Source: Deefgea rivuli DSM 18356 (GTDB lineage Bacteria; Pseudomonadota; Gammaproteobacteria; Burkholderiales; Chitinibacteraceae). From it: a DNA stretch of 64,000 bases. Where the stretch lies: positions 1-64,000 of the forward strand of contig NZ_KK211084.1 of assembly GCF_000620145.1 (NCBI RefSeq), given 5' to 3'. A model generated the notes under the pieces. That model searched no databases. It saw only the letters and a program-made list of their open reading frames with translations, and was not told the DNA's origin. The position numbers and the translations under genes are program-made. Of this stretch, positions 8,535 through 16,378 are shown in pieces (the stretch's first letter is position 1; each line of letters begins with the position of its first letter).

Positions 8535-8610
8535 TGGCTCCTCGACCTGGGCTCGAACCAGGGACACACGGATTAACAGTCCGTTGCTCTACCAACTGAG
8601 CTATCGAGGA
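8535..8610 (-). tRNA. tRNA-Asn (GTT)
   Basis: A 76-base cloverleaf read on the minus strand, starting TCCTCGATAGCTCAG with anticodon GTT in the context CTGTTAATC. The T-loop is GGTTCGAGCC, and the encoded CCA end is present. Identical to the copy at 8674-8749, and probably co-transcribed with it. Confidence 0.97.
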
Positions 8611-8673
8611 ATTGATCTAGACGATCAAGTTTGTTTTGAGTTGCTAATACACGTTCAACAACACCGAAATTCT

Positions 8674-8749
8674 TGGCTCCTCGACCTGGGCTCGAACCAG
8701 GGACACACGGATTAACAGTCCGTTGCTCTACCAACTGAGCTATCGAGGA
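8674..8749 (-). tRNA. tRNA-Asn (GTT), second identical copy
   Basis: Same 76-base sequence as the copy at 8535-8610, with anticodon GTT and encoded CCA. It is promoter-proximal, with a strong sigma-70 promoter immediately upstream at 8765-8793. Confidence 0.97.
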
Positions 8750-8764
8750 ATTGGTATGGGGCGT

Positions 8765-8793
8765 ATAATAGTCATACTCGACAGCTTAGTCAA
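8765..8793 (-). promoter_or_regulatory. Sigma-70 promoter of the tRNA-Asn pair
   Basis: On the minus strand TTGACT, a 17-base spacer and TATTAT, ending 15 bases before the tRNA 5' end. It is close to consensus in both boxes. Confidence 0.85.
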
Positions 8794-8822
8794 GAATAAC
8801 CTAATAATTTTATCGACCAAAG

Positions 8823-10100
8823 ATGCCTAATCCAAAAAATCTACTTATCGGCAGCGTTGTATTCATTGGCCTTGCTGCGGCTTTGCCCCTTGTTTTTCCT
8901 TATAATTCTTTCAAAAATGAACTGGAAAACAAGCTATCGCAAATGCATGGCGGCAAGACCAACATCGGCAATATTGATTTCAGTTATCAGCCTGCGCCGG
9001 TGTTTACACTGCATAACGTGGTCATTGATAACCCAGAAACCGCTCAATTAGCTGAAGTGATTATCCCCGTGACTAGTTACAACCTGCTCAACTGGGGCAA
9101 ATCAATGCGCGATGTGGTGATTCGCAACGCGACGTTTTCTCGCGCCTTTGCATTAGATCTCCCAAATCGGATTAAAGCAGATGCAACTGAAGGCTTAAGA
9201 ATTGATCGCCTGAATATCGAGCAAGCCTCTGTCAAACTCGAATCAAGCACCGTGGGCCCAATTGATGGAGAGTTACATTTCAATCCCAATGGCAGCATTG
9301 GCGACTTAGTGATTCGTGCCGATCAGGGCCGCGCTGAAATTCAAGTTCAACCTGCAGAAGCAGGGCAATTCAAAGTTCAATTTAATGCCAAAGGCTGGGA
9401 ATTGCCTTTTGGCCACCCAGTCAAATTTGATTTCCTCAAACTGATGGGCACAGCCAACGCCGAAGGCTTGCAAGTCTCTGATATTCGCGGCGATGTGTAT
9501 GGCGGCCTAATTACCGGCAGCGCCCAACTCGTTTGGGGGAAAGACTGGGTGCTCACTGGGCAGGTCTTTAGTAAAAATATTAGTGTTGAGCCGCTCATTA
9601 CTTTATTTAGCCCCATCACGCGCAGCACGGGCCGCATGAATAGCGACGTGACCTTTAAATATCAAAGCACTTCATACAATCAGCTATTTAAACAACCACA
9701 AATTCAAGGGCGATTTATTATTCAGGATGGTACGCTGCATAACTTTGATTTGATCACACCACTTAAATCACAAAGCCCGACAGTACTGCGCCGTGGTGGA
9801 CAAACCAACTTTAGTACCCTTGCTGGGGGTATTGCCATAAATACCAACGCTGTCGCGCTCAGCGGATTGGTACTTGAATCAGGAAAATTCCGTTCCCGTG
9901 CCGATGTTGTCATTCGGGATGGCAAAATTTCCGGCTCTGCCGCCTCGCAGCTCGCTGCGGGTGCCGTCACGGTGAGTAATCAGCTTAGTATTACGGGCCT
10001 ACTTTCAGCGCCAGAATTACGCAGCGCAGGCTCAAGCCGCCCACAAAGTGACGTCGTGAACAATACGGAACAAAGCAAAGAAGAAGCCATCGCCGAATAA
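8823..10100 (+). CDS. AsmA family protein
   Basis: A 425-residue inner-membrane-anchored protein. A single N-terminal anchor (about residues 6-24, LLIGSVVFIGLAAALPLVFP) is followed by the AsmA-type beta-rich body. Features include the early LENKLSQMHGGKTNIGNIDFS segment, and a C-terminal AsmA_2-like region with repeated short LSITGLLSAPELR-type strands. AsmA relatives form bridge-like proteins linked to lipid transport or outer-membrane homeostasis. It is much shorter than full-length TamB or YhdP. The start follows directly after a weak purine stretch. The gene is alone, divergent from the tRNA-Asn unit, and followed by a dispersed repeat and a GC-rich hairpin before ygfZ. Confidence 0.8.
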   Translation: MPNPKNLLIGSVVFIGLAAALPLVFPYNSFKNELENKLSQMHGGKTNIGNIDFSYQPAPVFTLHNVVIDNPETAQLAEVIIPVTSYNLLNWGKSMRDVVIRNATFSRAFALDLPNRIKADATEGLRIDRLNIEQASVKLESSTVGPIDGELHFNPNGSIGDLVIRADQGRAEIQVQPAEAGQFKVQFNAKGWELPFGHPVKFDFLKLMGTANAEGLQVSDIRGDVYGGLITGSAQLVWGKDWVLTGQVFSKNISVEPLITLFSPITRSTGRMNSDVTFKYQSTSYNQLFKQPQIQGRFIIQDGTLHNFDLITPLKSQSPTVLRRGGQTNFSTLAGGIAINTNAVALSGLVLESGKFRSRADVVIRDGKISGSAASQLAAGAVTVSNQLSITGLLSAPELRSAGSSRPQSDVVNNTEQSKEEAIAE

Positions 10101-10120
10101 TCCGTTAAACTTAGCTTAAA

Positions 10121-10200
10121 TCTGTGCAAAATTTTTATGGTAAGGCGAGACAACGCAGTAAGACTGGGTGACCTTAGACCAAAATTTTTGCTTTATTACT
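10121..10200. repeat. Dispersed GCAAAA-ended repeat, copy 1
   Basis: In the reverse orientation it reads AGCAAAAATTTTGG ... TGCGTTGTCTCGCCTTACC ... AAAATTTTGCACAG, matching copies near 37005, 41101, 47352 and 54937. Confidence 0.75.
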
Positions 10201-10203
10201 TGA

Positions 10204-10222
10204 TGCGCCCCGTTTACGGGGC
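10204..10222 (+). other. GC-rich hairpin between AsmA gene and ygfZ
   Basis: CGCCCCG, loop TTTA, CGGGGCG, without a T-run. It could pause or protect the transcript end, but is not a classic terminator. Confidence 0.45.
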
Positions 10223-10254
10223 GTACCCACTTTTGATGACAAGGAATGATTGCA

Positions 10255-11274
10255 ATGGATTGGAACCAATTTCTACTTCAAGCTGGCGCTCAAATTGAAA
10301 ACGAACACAGCGTTCTCTTTGGCACAGCAGAAACTGAACTAGCAGCATTAGAAACCAAAGCCATTTGCTGCCCACTGCTGCAATACGGCTTGATTCGCTT
10401 TCAAGGTGAAGAAAGCCAAGTTTTCCTGCAAGGCCAACTCTCTAGCGATGTACGCGCACTTACGCTTAATTCAGCGCAATATTCCAGCTATTCCACACCC
10501 AAAGGCCGAATGCAAGCGAGCTTTTTAGTTTCACGCCAAGGTGATGACTATTTATTGCAAATCGCGGCCGAGCTGCAAGCTGCAATCCAAAAACGTTTGG
10601 CTATGTTTGTCATGCGTAGCAAAACCAAAGCGAGCGATGCGAATGCTGAACTGGTGCAAGTCGGCGTCGCCGGCCCTACCGCCAACGCATTAATCATAAC
10701 GCTATTTGGCACTGCACCCGCTGCATTTGAAGTGCAACACCACGCCAATGCCAGTGTGATTGGCTTGGAAGGCGCACGCTTTCAAATTATTGCCAGCCCA
10801 GCTGTGATGCCATCACTTTGGGCCCAGTTGCTTGAAAATGGTGCGATTCCTGCTGGTACTGCGGCATGGCAACTCACGGAAATCCGTGCTGGTGCGCCGT
10901 GGATTACTGCCGCCACCCAAGAGGACTTCGTACCGCAAATGGCCAATATGGAACTCATTGGCGGCGTGAGCTTTACCAAAGGCTGCTACCCAGGCCAAGA
11001 AATCGTCGCACGAACACAATATCTAGGTAAATTGAAACGTCGCACCTATCGTATGCACGTCGACAGCCTTGATGTGCAAGCAGGGCAAGACGTCTACAGC
11101 CCAGAAATGAATGGCCAAGCCAGCGGTAAAATCATGCTCGCCGCGCCTGCACCACAAGGCGGGAGCGAAGTGCTTGTTGTTGCGCAAATTGCCAGCGTCG
11201 AACATGGCCTGCATTTGCAAGACAGTAATGGGCCGCAATTAACTCCATTAAGCTTGCCTTATTCACTGAACTAA
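10255..11274 (+). CDS. ygfZ: Folate-binding protein YgfZ (tRNA modification / Fe-S repair factor)
   Basis: A 339-residue aminomethyltransferase-like protein that binds tetrahydrofolate and helps maintain certain [4Fe-4S] enzymes such as MiaB. The diagnostic motif KGCYPGQEIVAR with its conserved Cys is present in the last third. I chose ATG at 10255: the AAGGA at 10241-10245 is nine bases upstream, whereas it abuts the ATG at 10246. Odd feature: the last ~45 bases of the gene, including the stop codon, are the first unit of a three-copy ~70-bp tandem repeat running to 11440. The duplicated units preserve a readable PQLT...LN-stop frame. Confidence 0.92.
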   Translation: MDWNQFLLQAGAQIENEHSVLFGTAETELAALETKAICCPLLQYGLIRFQGEESQVFLQGQLSSDVRALTLNSAQYSSYSTPKGRMQASFLVSRQGDDYLLQIAAELQAAIQKRLAMFVMRSKTKASDANAELVQVGVAGPTANALIITLFGTAPAAFEVQHHANASVIGLEGARFQIIASPAVMPSLWAQLLENGAIPAGTAAWQLTEIRAGAPWITAATQEDFVPQMANMELIGGVSFTKGCYPGQEIVARTQYLGKLKRRTYRMHVDSLDVQAGQDVYSPEMNGQASGKIMLAAPAPQGGSEVLVVAQIASVEHGLHLQDSNGPQLTPLSLPYSLN

Positions 11275-11440
11275 ACTCACAAGCCATTTCATCATCCAAG
11301 AGCCACAATTGACTCGATTAAGCCCAGCCGATGCACTGAACTAAACTCACACAAGCCATTTCATCATCCAAGGGCCGCAATTGACTCGATTAAGTCTAAG
11401 CCATGCACTGAACTAAACCCAAAAAAGCAATTTCATCATA
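11230..11440. repeat. Tandem ~70-bp repeat, three degenerate copies, starting inside ygfZ
   Basis: Units at about 11230-11299, 11300-11371 and 11372-11440. Each contains (G/A)(G/A)GCC(G/A)CAATT(A/G)ACTC, then CACTGAACTAAAC, then AAGCCATTTCATCATC or close variants. Unit 1 encodes the ygfZ C-terminus and stop. Units 2 and 3 would encode PQLTRLS...ALN-stop but have no start. Confidence 0.9.
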
Positions 11441-11444
11441 TAAT
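11439..11444 (+). promoter_or_regulatory. Possible -10 element (TATAAT) for fabI
   Basis: A consensus TATAAT at the junction between the last tandem unit and unique DNA, 32 bases before the fabI start. No good -35 box is seen, so this is tentative. Confidence 0.35.
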
Positions 11445-11476
11445 CGCGCAATTCGCACAAGCAAGGATGTCGCCCC

Positions 11477-12262
11477 ATGGGGTTTCTCGCTAATAAAAAA
11501 ATCTTAATTTGCGGTCTATTATCAGATCGCTCTATTGCCTATGGTATTGCCCAAGCCTGTCGCCGTGAAGGTGCTGAATTGGCATTTACTTATGTCGGTG
11601 AAGAACTCAAAGAACGCGTTGCTCGTTTGGCCGCTGATTTTGACTCGACCATCGTCTTACCCTGTGATGTGGGTAGCGACGAGCAAATCGAAGCCCTATT
11701 CCCAGCTTTAGCTGAATTTTGGCCAACGTTTGACGGCTTGGTTCACTCAATTGGCTTTGCGCCACGCGATGCGTTGAAAGGTGATTACCTTGATGCCGTG
11801 ACGCGTGAAAACTTCAAAATTGCCCATGACATTAGTTCATACAGTTTTGCAGCGCTGGCCAAAGCAGCTCGCCCAATGTTGAATGAAAAATCATCTTTGG
11901 TGACGATGTCCTACCTCGGTGCTGAACGCGCAATCCCGAACTACAATGTGATGGGTTTGGCAAAAGCGAGCTTAGAAGCCAACGTTCGCTATATGGCAGC
12001 AGCGCTAGGTACGAGTAAAGAAATCCGTGTTAACGGTGTTTCTGCTGGTCCAATCAAGACTTTGGCTGCGGCAGGTATTTCTGATTTTGGTAAATTGCTT
12101 AAAGGCGCGGCAGAAGCAACGCCGTCAAAACGCAATGTGACCAAAGAAGAAGTGGGCAATGTGACGGCATTCTTACTCTCTGATCTGTGCTCAGGCATGA
12201 CAGGTGAAATCTTGCACGTTGATATGGGTTTCAGTATCGGCGCGGGTGCTTTAGCGGGTTAA
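11477..12262 (+). CDS. fabI: Enoyl-[acyl-carrier-protein] reductase (NADH)
   Basis: Catalyses the last reduction of each fatty-acid elongation cycle, using NADH to reduce trans-2-enoyl-ACP. The 261-residue length is normal. The N-terminus [22 protein letters not shown] carries the FabI-type nucleotide loop. The catalytic Tyr-x6-Lys is in [10 protein letters not shown], and the other Tyr in [18 protein letters not shown] forms the substrate-binding loop. The start is preceded by AAGGATG. It is followed by a strong hairpin terminator shared with the converging FliD-like gene. It is the triclosan-target isoform rather than FabK or FabV. Confidence 0.97.
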   Translation: MGFLANKKILICGLLSDRSIAYGIAQACRREGAELAFTYVGEELKERVARLAADFDSTIVLPCDVGSDEQIEALFPALAEFWPTFDGLVHSIGFAPRDALKGDYLDAVTRENFKIAHDISSYSFAALAKAARPMLNEKSSLVTMSYLGAERAIPNYNVMGLAKASLEANVRYMAAALGTSKEIRVNGVSAGPIKTLAAAGISDFGKLLKGAAEATPSKRNVTKEEVGNVTAFLLSDLCSGMTGEILHVDMGFSIGAGALAG

Positions 12263-12283
12263 GGTTAAAAGACCAAAAACCCC

Positions 12284-12317
12284 AAAAGCCCACTCTGAAA
12301 ATCAAAGTGGGCTTTTT
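12284..12317 (+). terminator. Rho-independent terminator after fabI
   Basis: AAAGCCCACT, loop, AGTGGGCTTTTTT. An A-rich left side may let it also end the converging gene at 12329. Confidence 0.9.
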
Positions 12318-12328
12318 TACGCTTGCAA

Positions 12329-13726
12329 TTACTGCAACTGTGCAATCGACACATATTGCAATACGCCAGCCGCTGCACGTGTATTGAGTGGCAAACTAAA
12401 ATTAGCCCCCGATGACGACAACAAACTCGACACGCTCTGACTGGCCGATGGCCCTGCACTCACACTACGAAAACCTTGCCAGAGGCTCGCTACGCCACCT
12501 TGCTGCTGTAGACTGGTTTTTAGCTGCGTTTCCAGCTTGCCACTGAGCAAATTATAAAAATCATTCAACGCCTCAGGTTGAGCTAAAGCTTGCTGACTCA
12601 GACGCGTTTCATTAATAAATAGTTTGCCCGAACTATCTCGACTCAAGCCAATATCCGCGCTCACCAGCTGCGACAAGCCCGTCCCGACACTGAGATTGGC
12701 CAAGCTTTCATCCAATTTTCGGCTCAGCTTGCTAGCCGTCACATCTCCAATCGCCCCAAGCTGGCTACGTGTTTGATTATAAAATCCAAGCAGATCACTG
12801 ATTTTCTGGCTCACCACCGCGCCATCGCGCTGCAAGCCCACCTGAGCGCTGCCTTGCTGTTGCAATTGCAGCTGCAATTGACTGGCCTGATCTGCCAAAG
12901 TATTCGAGCTGCTACTCACTTCCCGTGAATTGATGGTTAACTTCGCGTCTTGCGCCTGACGAATCGCATTCTCCCCGTCCACGCCGCTGAAATTGAGCGC
13001 CGATAAACCGGTGGCATCGCTGTCATTTCCATCACTATCTTGGCTACGAATCGTAAAGCCCTGCGCCTGTCCGGTCAAATCCCCCGTCAGAGCCAAACGG
13101 CTACCTTCAGCATCTCGCAGCACCGTAGCACGAATGCTGGCGCCGCTGCCGTTAATCGCTTGGGCGATTCCGGCTAAAGTATTATTGCTACTGCTAATAT
13201 TGATGCTGACAGCAGCGCCTGTCTGCAAGCCACTGCTTAGATCTGCACGCTGAATGATCAGTTTTCCAGTACCAATCGCCGCTTCAGCTGGAGAGAAATT
13301 TCGGCTCTGAATTTGCTGGCTTTGCGCCAGCTGCTGCACATTAATCGCCACAGGCGTCTGTACTTTACCGCCTTGCAGTGCTTTCGCACTCAGCACGCTG
13401 GGCTGAGTATTGGCCGTCGTGAGCGGATCTTTGCTACGATTTAAATCTTGTAACTTGCTCCTAAGCTCAGCCAAACTCGATTGAATCCGCCCCGCCGTCG
13501 AGATTTTTACTTCGCTACTACTACCCAAGCGCTGGGTAAAGTTCGCGCTAAAATCGCTCGCCGATGCAGAGAAACCTAAAGCACCGACCTTCCGTACCGC
13601 ATTGAGTTGGCTGATTTGATAGATTTCTGCCGCACTCAAACCGCCCCCGCCGCCACGGGCGGGTGAAGAACGGGCATAATTAGCGATAGATGATAAATCC
13701 GCGCTGCGATTGATGCGGTCGAGCAT
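12329..13726 (-). CDS. Orphan FliD-like (flagellar cap-related) protein
   Basis: A 465-residue Ser/Gln/Ala-rich protein whose central region resembles flagellar filament cap protein FliD. It has VAINVQQLAQSQQIQS, a GTGKLII strand motif, NNTLAGIAQAINGSGASIRATVLRD, then RLALTGDLTGQAQGFTI and AQDAKLTINSREV. FliD caps the flagellum and helps flagellin polymerise. However, the usual N-terminal signature (GIGSGLD) is missing, the first ~60 residues are unusual (a Gly run), and no flagellar gene is nearby. The start at 13726 (MLDRINR) is preceded by AAAGGTGG; a longer frame lacks support. Role as a FliD paralogue or another secreted filament protein is open. Confidence 0.7.
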   Translation of the reverse strand: MLDRINRSADLSSIANYARSSPARGGGGGLSAAEIYQISQLNAVRKVGALGFSASASDFSANFTQRLGSSSEVKISTAGRIQSSLAELRSKLQDLNRSKDPLTTANTQPSVLSAKALQGGKVQTPVAINVQQLAQSQQIQSRNFSPAEAAIGTGKLIIQRADLSSGLQTGAAVSINISSSNNTLAGIAQAINGSGASIRATVLRDAEGSRLALTGDLTGQAQGFTIRSQDSDGNDSDATGLSALNFSGVDGENAIRQAQDAKLTINSREVSSSSNTLADQASQLQLQLQQQGSAQVGLQRDGAVVSQKISDLLGFYNQTRSQLGAIGDVTASKLSRKLDESLANLSVGTGLSQLVSADIGLSRDSSGKLFINETRLSQQALAQPEALNDFYNLLSGKLETQLKTSLQQQGGVASLWQGFRSVSAGPSASQSVSSLLSSSGANFSLPLNTRAAAGVLQYVSIAQLQ

Positions 13727-13833
13727 GATGACCACCTTTGCAAACTCACGGCTTTTGTTCAAGCCTGTGTTGCACTATGACGCTATCATTCCAGTCTACG
13801 CTTTTTATTTATAGAATCAAGAGGTTGCCGACG

Positions 13834-14610
13834 ATGTGCCAGCTACTAGGTATGAATTGCAATACGCCAACGGACATCGTTTTTTCCTTCGAAGGCTTTC
13901 GCTGCCGAGGCGGACTCACCGATCAACACGGTGATGGCTGGGGAATTGCCTTTTTTGAAGATCAAGGTTGCCGACTGTTTTTAGATTATTTACCGTCAAT
14001 CAGCAGTCCCGTCGCCGATTTGGTGCGTAGCTATCCAATCAAAAGCAAAAACGTCATCGCGCATATTCGTAAAGCCACCCAGGGCCAGATTAATCTCGCC
14101 AATACGCATCCGTTTCAACGCGAACTATGGGGACGCTACTGGATTTTTGCGCACAATGGCAATCTCACCGATTTGCCTGAACTGGCCAGCTCGCGCTTTC
14201 AGGTCGTCGGCACAACCGATAGCGAGCATGCTTTTTGCTGGATTCTTGATCAACTGGCTTTGCAATTTGCGAAGATGCCAAGCCGGATACAACTCCATGC
14301 GGCAATGACGCGCCTTGCACGACAACTCGCCCAACATGGTACGTGCAATTTCCTACTCTCAGATGGTGATACGCTGTTTGCCCATTGCAGCACGGCGCTG
14401 CATTACATCGTGCGGCAAGCGCCATTTACGATCGCGCATTTATCCGATATGGATATGGCAGTCGATTTTTCAGCCGAAACCACGCCCAACGATAGAGTGG
14501 CAATGATTGCCACCCAACCCCTCACAGACAATGAAAATTGGACGAAAATGCAGGCTGGGGAATTATTGATGTTTGTCGACGGGGAAATTCAACAAAACCT
14601 AGGTATATAG
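13834..14610 (+). CDS. Class II glutamine amidotransferase (YafJ-like)
   Basis: A 258-residue N-terminal-nucleophile amidotransferase. After removal of Met the catalytic residue is Cys2 (MCQLLGMN). Further family motifs are FRCRGGLTDQHGDGWGIAF, VIAHIRKATQG, the NTHPF motif and WIFAHNGNL. These enzymes release ammonia from glutamine; the YafJ group's acceptor substrate is unclear. The start at 13834 is fixed by the need for Cys at position 2 and by GAGG upstream. A longer frame from 13738 overlaps the divergent FliD-like gene and is rejected. The stop codon TAG (14608-14610) is inside a 47-bp dyad site shared with the converging gene. Confidence 0.9.
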   Translation: MCQLLGMNCNTPTDIVFSFEGFRCRGGLTDQHGDGWGIAFFEDQGCRLFLDYLPSISSPVADLVRSYPIKSKNVIAHIRKATQGQINLANTHPFQRELWGRYWIFAHNGNLTDLPELASSRFQVVGTTDSEHAFCWILDQLALQFAKMPSRIQLHAAMTRLARQLAQHGTCNFLLSDGDTLFAHCSTALHYIVRQAPFTIAHLSDMDMAVDFSAETTPNDRVAMIATQPLTDNENWTKMQAGELLMFVDGEIQQNLGI

Positions 14611-14648
14611 CTCTAAACATTAAAATAAAAAGCCTAGAGCCATATACT
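14602..14648. repeat. 47-bp dyad site GGTATATAGCTCTA...TAGAGCCATATACT
   Basis: Extended inverted arms of about 14 bases, one mismatch in the outermost right base. It contains the stop codon of the amidotransferase (TAG at 14608) and two of the three bases of the converging gene's stop (CTA at 14647-14649). Confidence 0.85.
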
Positions 14649-15726
14649 ATGCCTCATGCTGATGCAAATGCAGCAATGAAAATACGGTTTCATCAAAATA
14701 TTCGCCCTGCTCATCGAGTTGGCGCAATTGAGAAGCGAGGCGCTCTAATGTAATTTGGTTTTGCGCGAATCGATCACGGGTATTTTTCATACTGGTAGCA
14801 CGCGCAGCCAGTTGCCCGCGCCGCGCTTCGATTTCTTTTCGCTCGCGCTGATGCCCACCGACGGATAAATACAGCCAGAAAATCAAGCCGCCAGCAACCC
14901 ACCAAAACTCAAAGAACAAACAGCAAATCGCAATCAGCGTCAGCAATAAATACCAAATCTGATCGGCCTGATCAAAACCGGGCGTAATAACCGACAGTGC
15001 CGGCCAGCGCCGCTTCATCATCGATGCAATTCGCGTGTCATCCGTCGCATCGCGCTTCTTGCGCGCCAGCGCACCATCAAGCGCCAAGCTGATATACCAA
15101 TGTGTAATCACGCGAGAATGTAGCCATGTCTCAGCTAAATACGCGGCCATTTTTTCGTGCAATTGATCACGAAATAGGCTGCTCGATAGTGGCGGCACGC
15201 TATCGTTATACGGATCTTTCAGTGCGTTCTGAACTTGCAATGGGTATCCAGCTACATCCATTAGTGCACGACGCCTAGCGCTCAATACATCTGAATCAAG
15301 CGTCACAGCCGGATGATCTAGCCGCAAGTAATGCTGCAGCAAAGTATCAAGCTCATCAAATTTAGGATGCGTCCCAGGCTGCTCGCGCATCAATCCGCGC
15401 AAGCGCACCACTTCTTGGCGCACCAAATCGGCAATCGGCCCGGCTTCCGGCACCCAAGGCCGCCGCAATAATCCTTCGACTTGATCCAACGGCTCGTCGT
15501 AGTGGCGGAAATACGCTTCGTTATAACGACCAACCTCTTCTTCATCACGCGCCTTATCGCCCGACAACAAAGGACGTGTCGGCGGGCTGCGGCGTAAATC
15601 AAGACCAATTCGGTTCGCCATACTATCTAACTCAGGCGCAACCCCAGCGCGCGCGAAAACCGGATCTAGCTCGTGCCGCTTATTCCGCCACTCTTCCAGC
15701 GCTTGCCAAATACTCCAATCCGCCAT
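14647..15726 (-). CDS. Membrane protein of unknown function with C-terminal coiled coil
   Basis: A 359-residue protein I do not recognise. The first ~240 residues are soluble and Arg-rich with many predicted helices. Two adjacent hydrophobic segments at about 258-272 and 276-292 (YLLLTLIAICCLFFEFWW, GGLIFWLYLSV) form a hairpin. A charged coiled-coil tail (about 297-345, QRERKEIEARRGQLAARA...) follows. It is transcribed convergently with the amidotransferase, and both stops lie at opposite arms of one 47-bp dyad site. GC content and codon use match the chromosome, so it seems native. No neighbour suggests a pathway. Confidence 0.75.
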   Translation of the reverse strand: MADWSIWQALEEWRNKRHELDPVFARAGVAPELDSMANRIGLDLRRSPPTRPLLSGDKARDEEEVGRYNEAYFRHYDEPLDQVEGLLRRPWVPEAGPIADLVRQEVVRLRGLMREQPGTHPKFDELDTLLQHYLRLDHPAVTLDSDVLSARRRALMDVAGYPLQVQNALKDPYNDSVPPLSSSLFRDQLHEKMAAYLAETWLHSRVITHWYISLALDGALARKKRDATDDTRIASMMKRRWPALSVITPGFDQADQIWYLLLTLIAICCLFFEFWWVAGGLIFWLYLSVGGHQRERKEIEARRGQLAARATSMKNTRDRFAQNQITLERLASQLRQLDEQGEYFDETVFSLLHLHQHEA

Positions 15727-15784
15727 GCTTTATTGTATTCCCTGAGAAATCGACGCTAACAGCCCATGTGTACTGGGACACTTG

Positions 15785-16378
15785 CTATTCTATCCGGCAT
15801 ACGTCAGCAAAGGGAAATCGAGGGTCGCGCGGTAGCAATTGCTGTGCATCGCCATAACCTAAATTGATGAGCAGATTGCTTTTCCAAGTGCTGCCCTTAA
15901 AAAACTCAGCATCGACCAAGGTCGGATTAAATCCACCCATCGGCCCACAATCCAAACCCAAGCCGCGCGCCGCGATGATTAAATATGCAGCCTGTAGCGT
16001 GGCGCTTTGCAAAGCGGTGCGTTCGATCTTTTCAGCGCTGGCATTCGCAAACCAACTGCGCGCATCGGCACGGGGATACAGCTCAGGCAGCGCGTCAAAA
16101 AAAGCTAAGTCATGCGCCACAATCACCGTCACTGGCGCCGCCATCGTTTGCTCGATATTGCTAGCCGATAAACACGGCAGCAAGCGCGCTTTGGCTTGCG
16201 CTGATTTCACAAACACAAAGCGCGCGGGGCAAGCATTCGCCGAAGTCGGGCCGTATTTCAGTTGCTCGTACAAATTGAGCAGTAATTCATCGGGCACGGC
16301 TTGCGGCAACCAATGATGATGTGTTCGTGCGCTGGAAAATAACTGTGCTAATGCGGCATCAGGTAAGGGCATCCTCAT
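15785..16378 (-). CDS. rutE: Malonic semialdehyde reductase RutE-type nitroreductase
   Basis: A 197-residue flavin-dependent reductase of the RutE/HadB group, which reduces malonic semialdehyde in pyrimidine catabolism. Family motifs are THHHWLPQAVPDELL, LKYGPTSANACPARFVFV, ARSWFANAS and LGLDCGPMGGF. It lies one base overlapped (TAATG) with the end of the polyP:AMP phosphotransferase gene, so the two are translationally coupled. The other rut genes are not in the window, so a role in uracil breakdown is not supported by context; a general NADPH nitroreductase or aldehyde reductase function is possible. Confidence 0.85.
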   Translation of the reverse strand: MRMPLPDAALAQLFSSARTHHHWLPQAVPDELLLNLYEQLKYGPTSANACPARFVFVKSAQAKARLLPCLSASNIEQTMAAPVTVIVAHDLAFFDALPELYPRADARSWFANASAEKIERTALQSATLQAAYLIIAARGLGLDCGPMGGFNPTLVDAEFFKGSTWKSNLLINLGYGDAQQLLPRDPRFPFADVCRIE

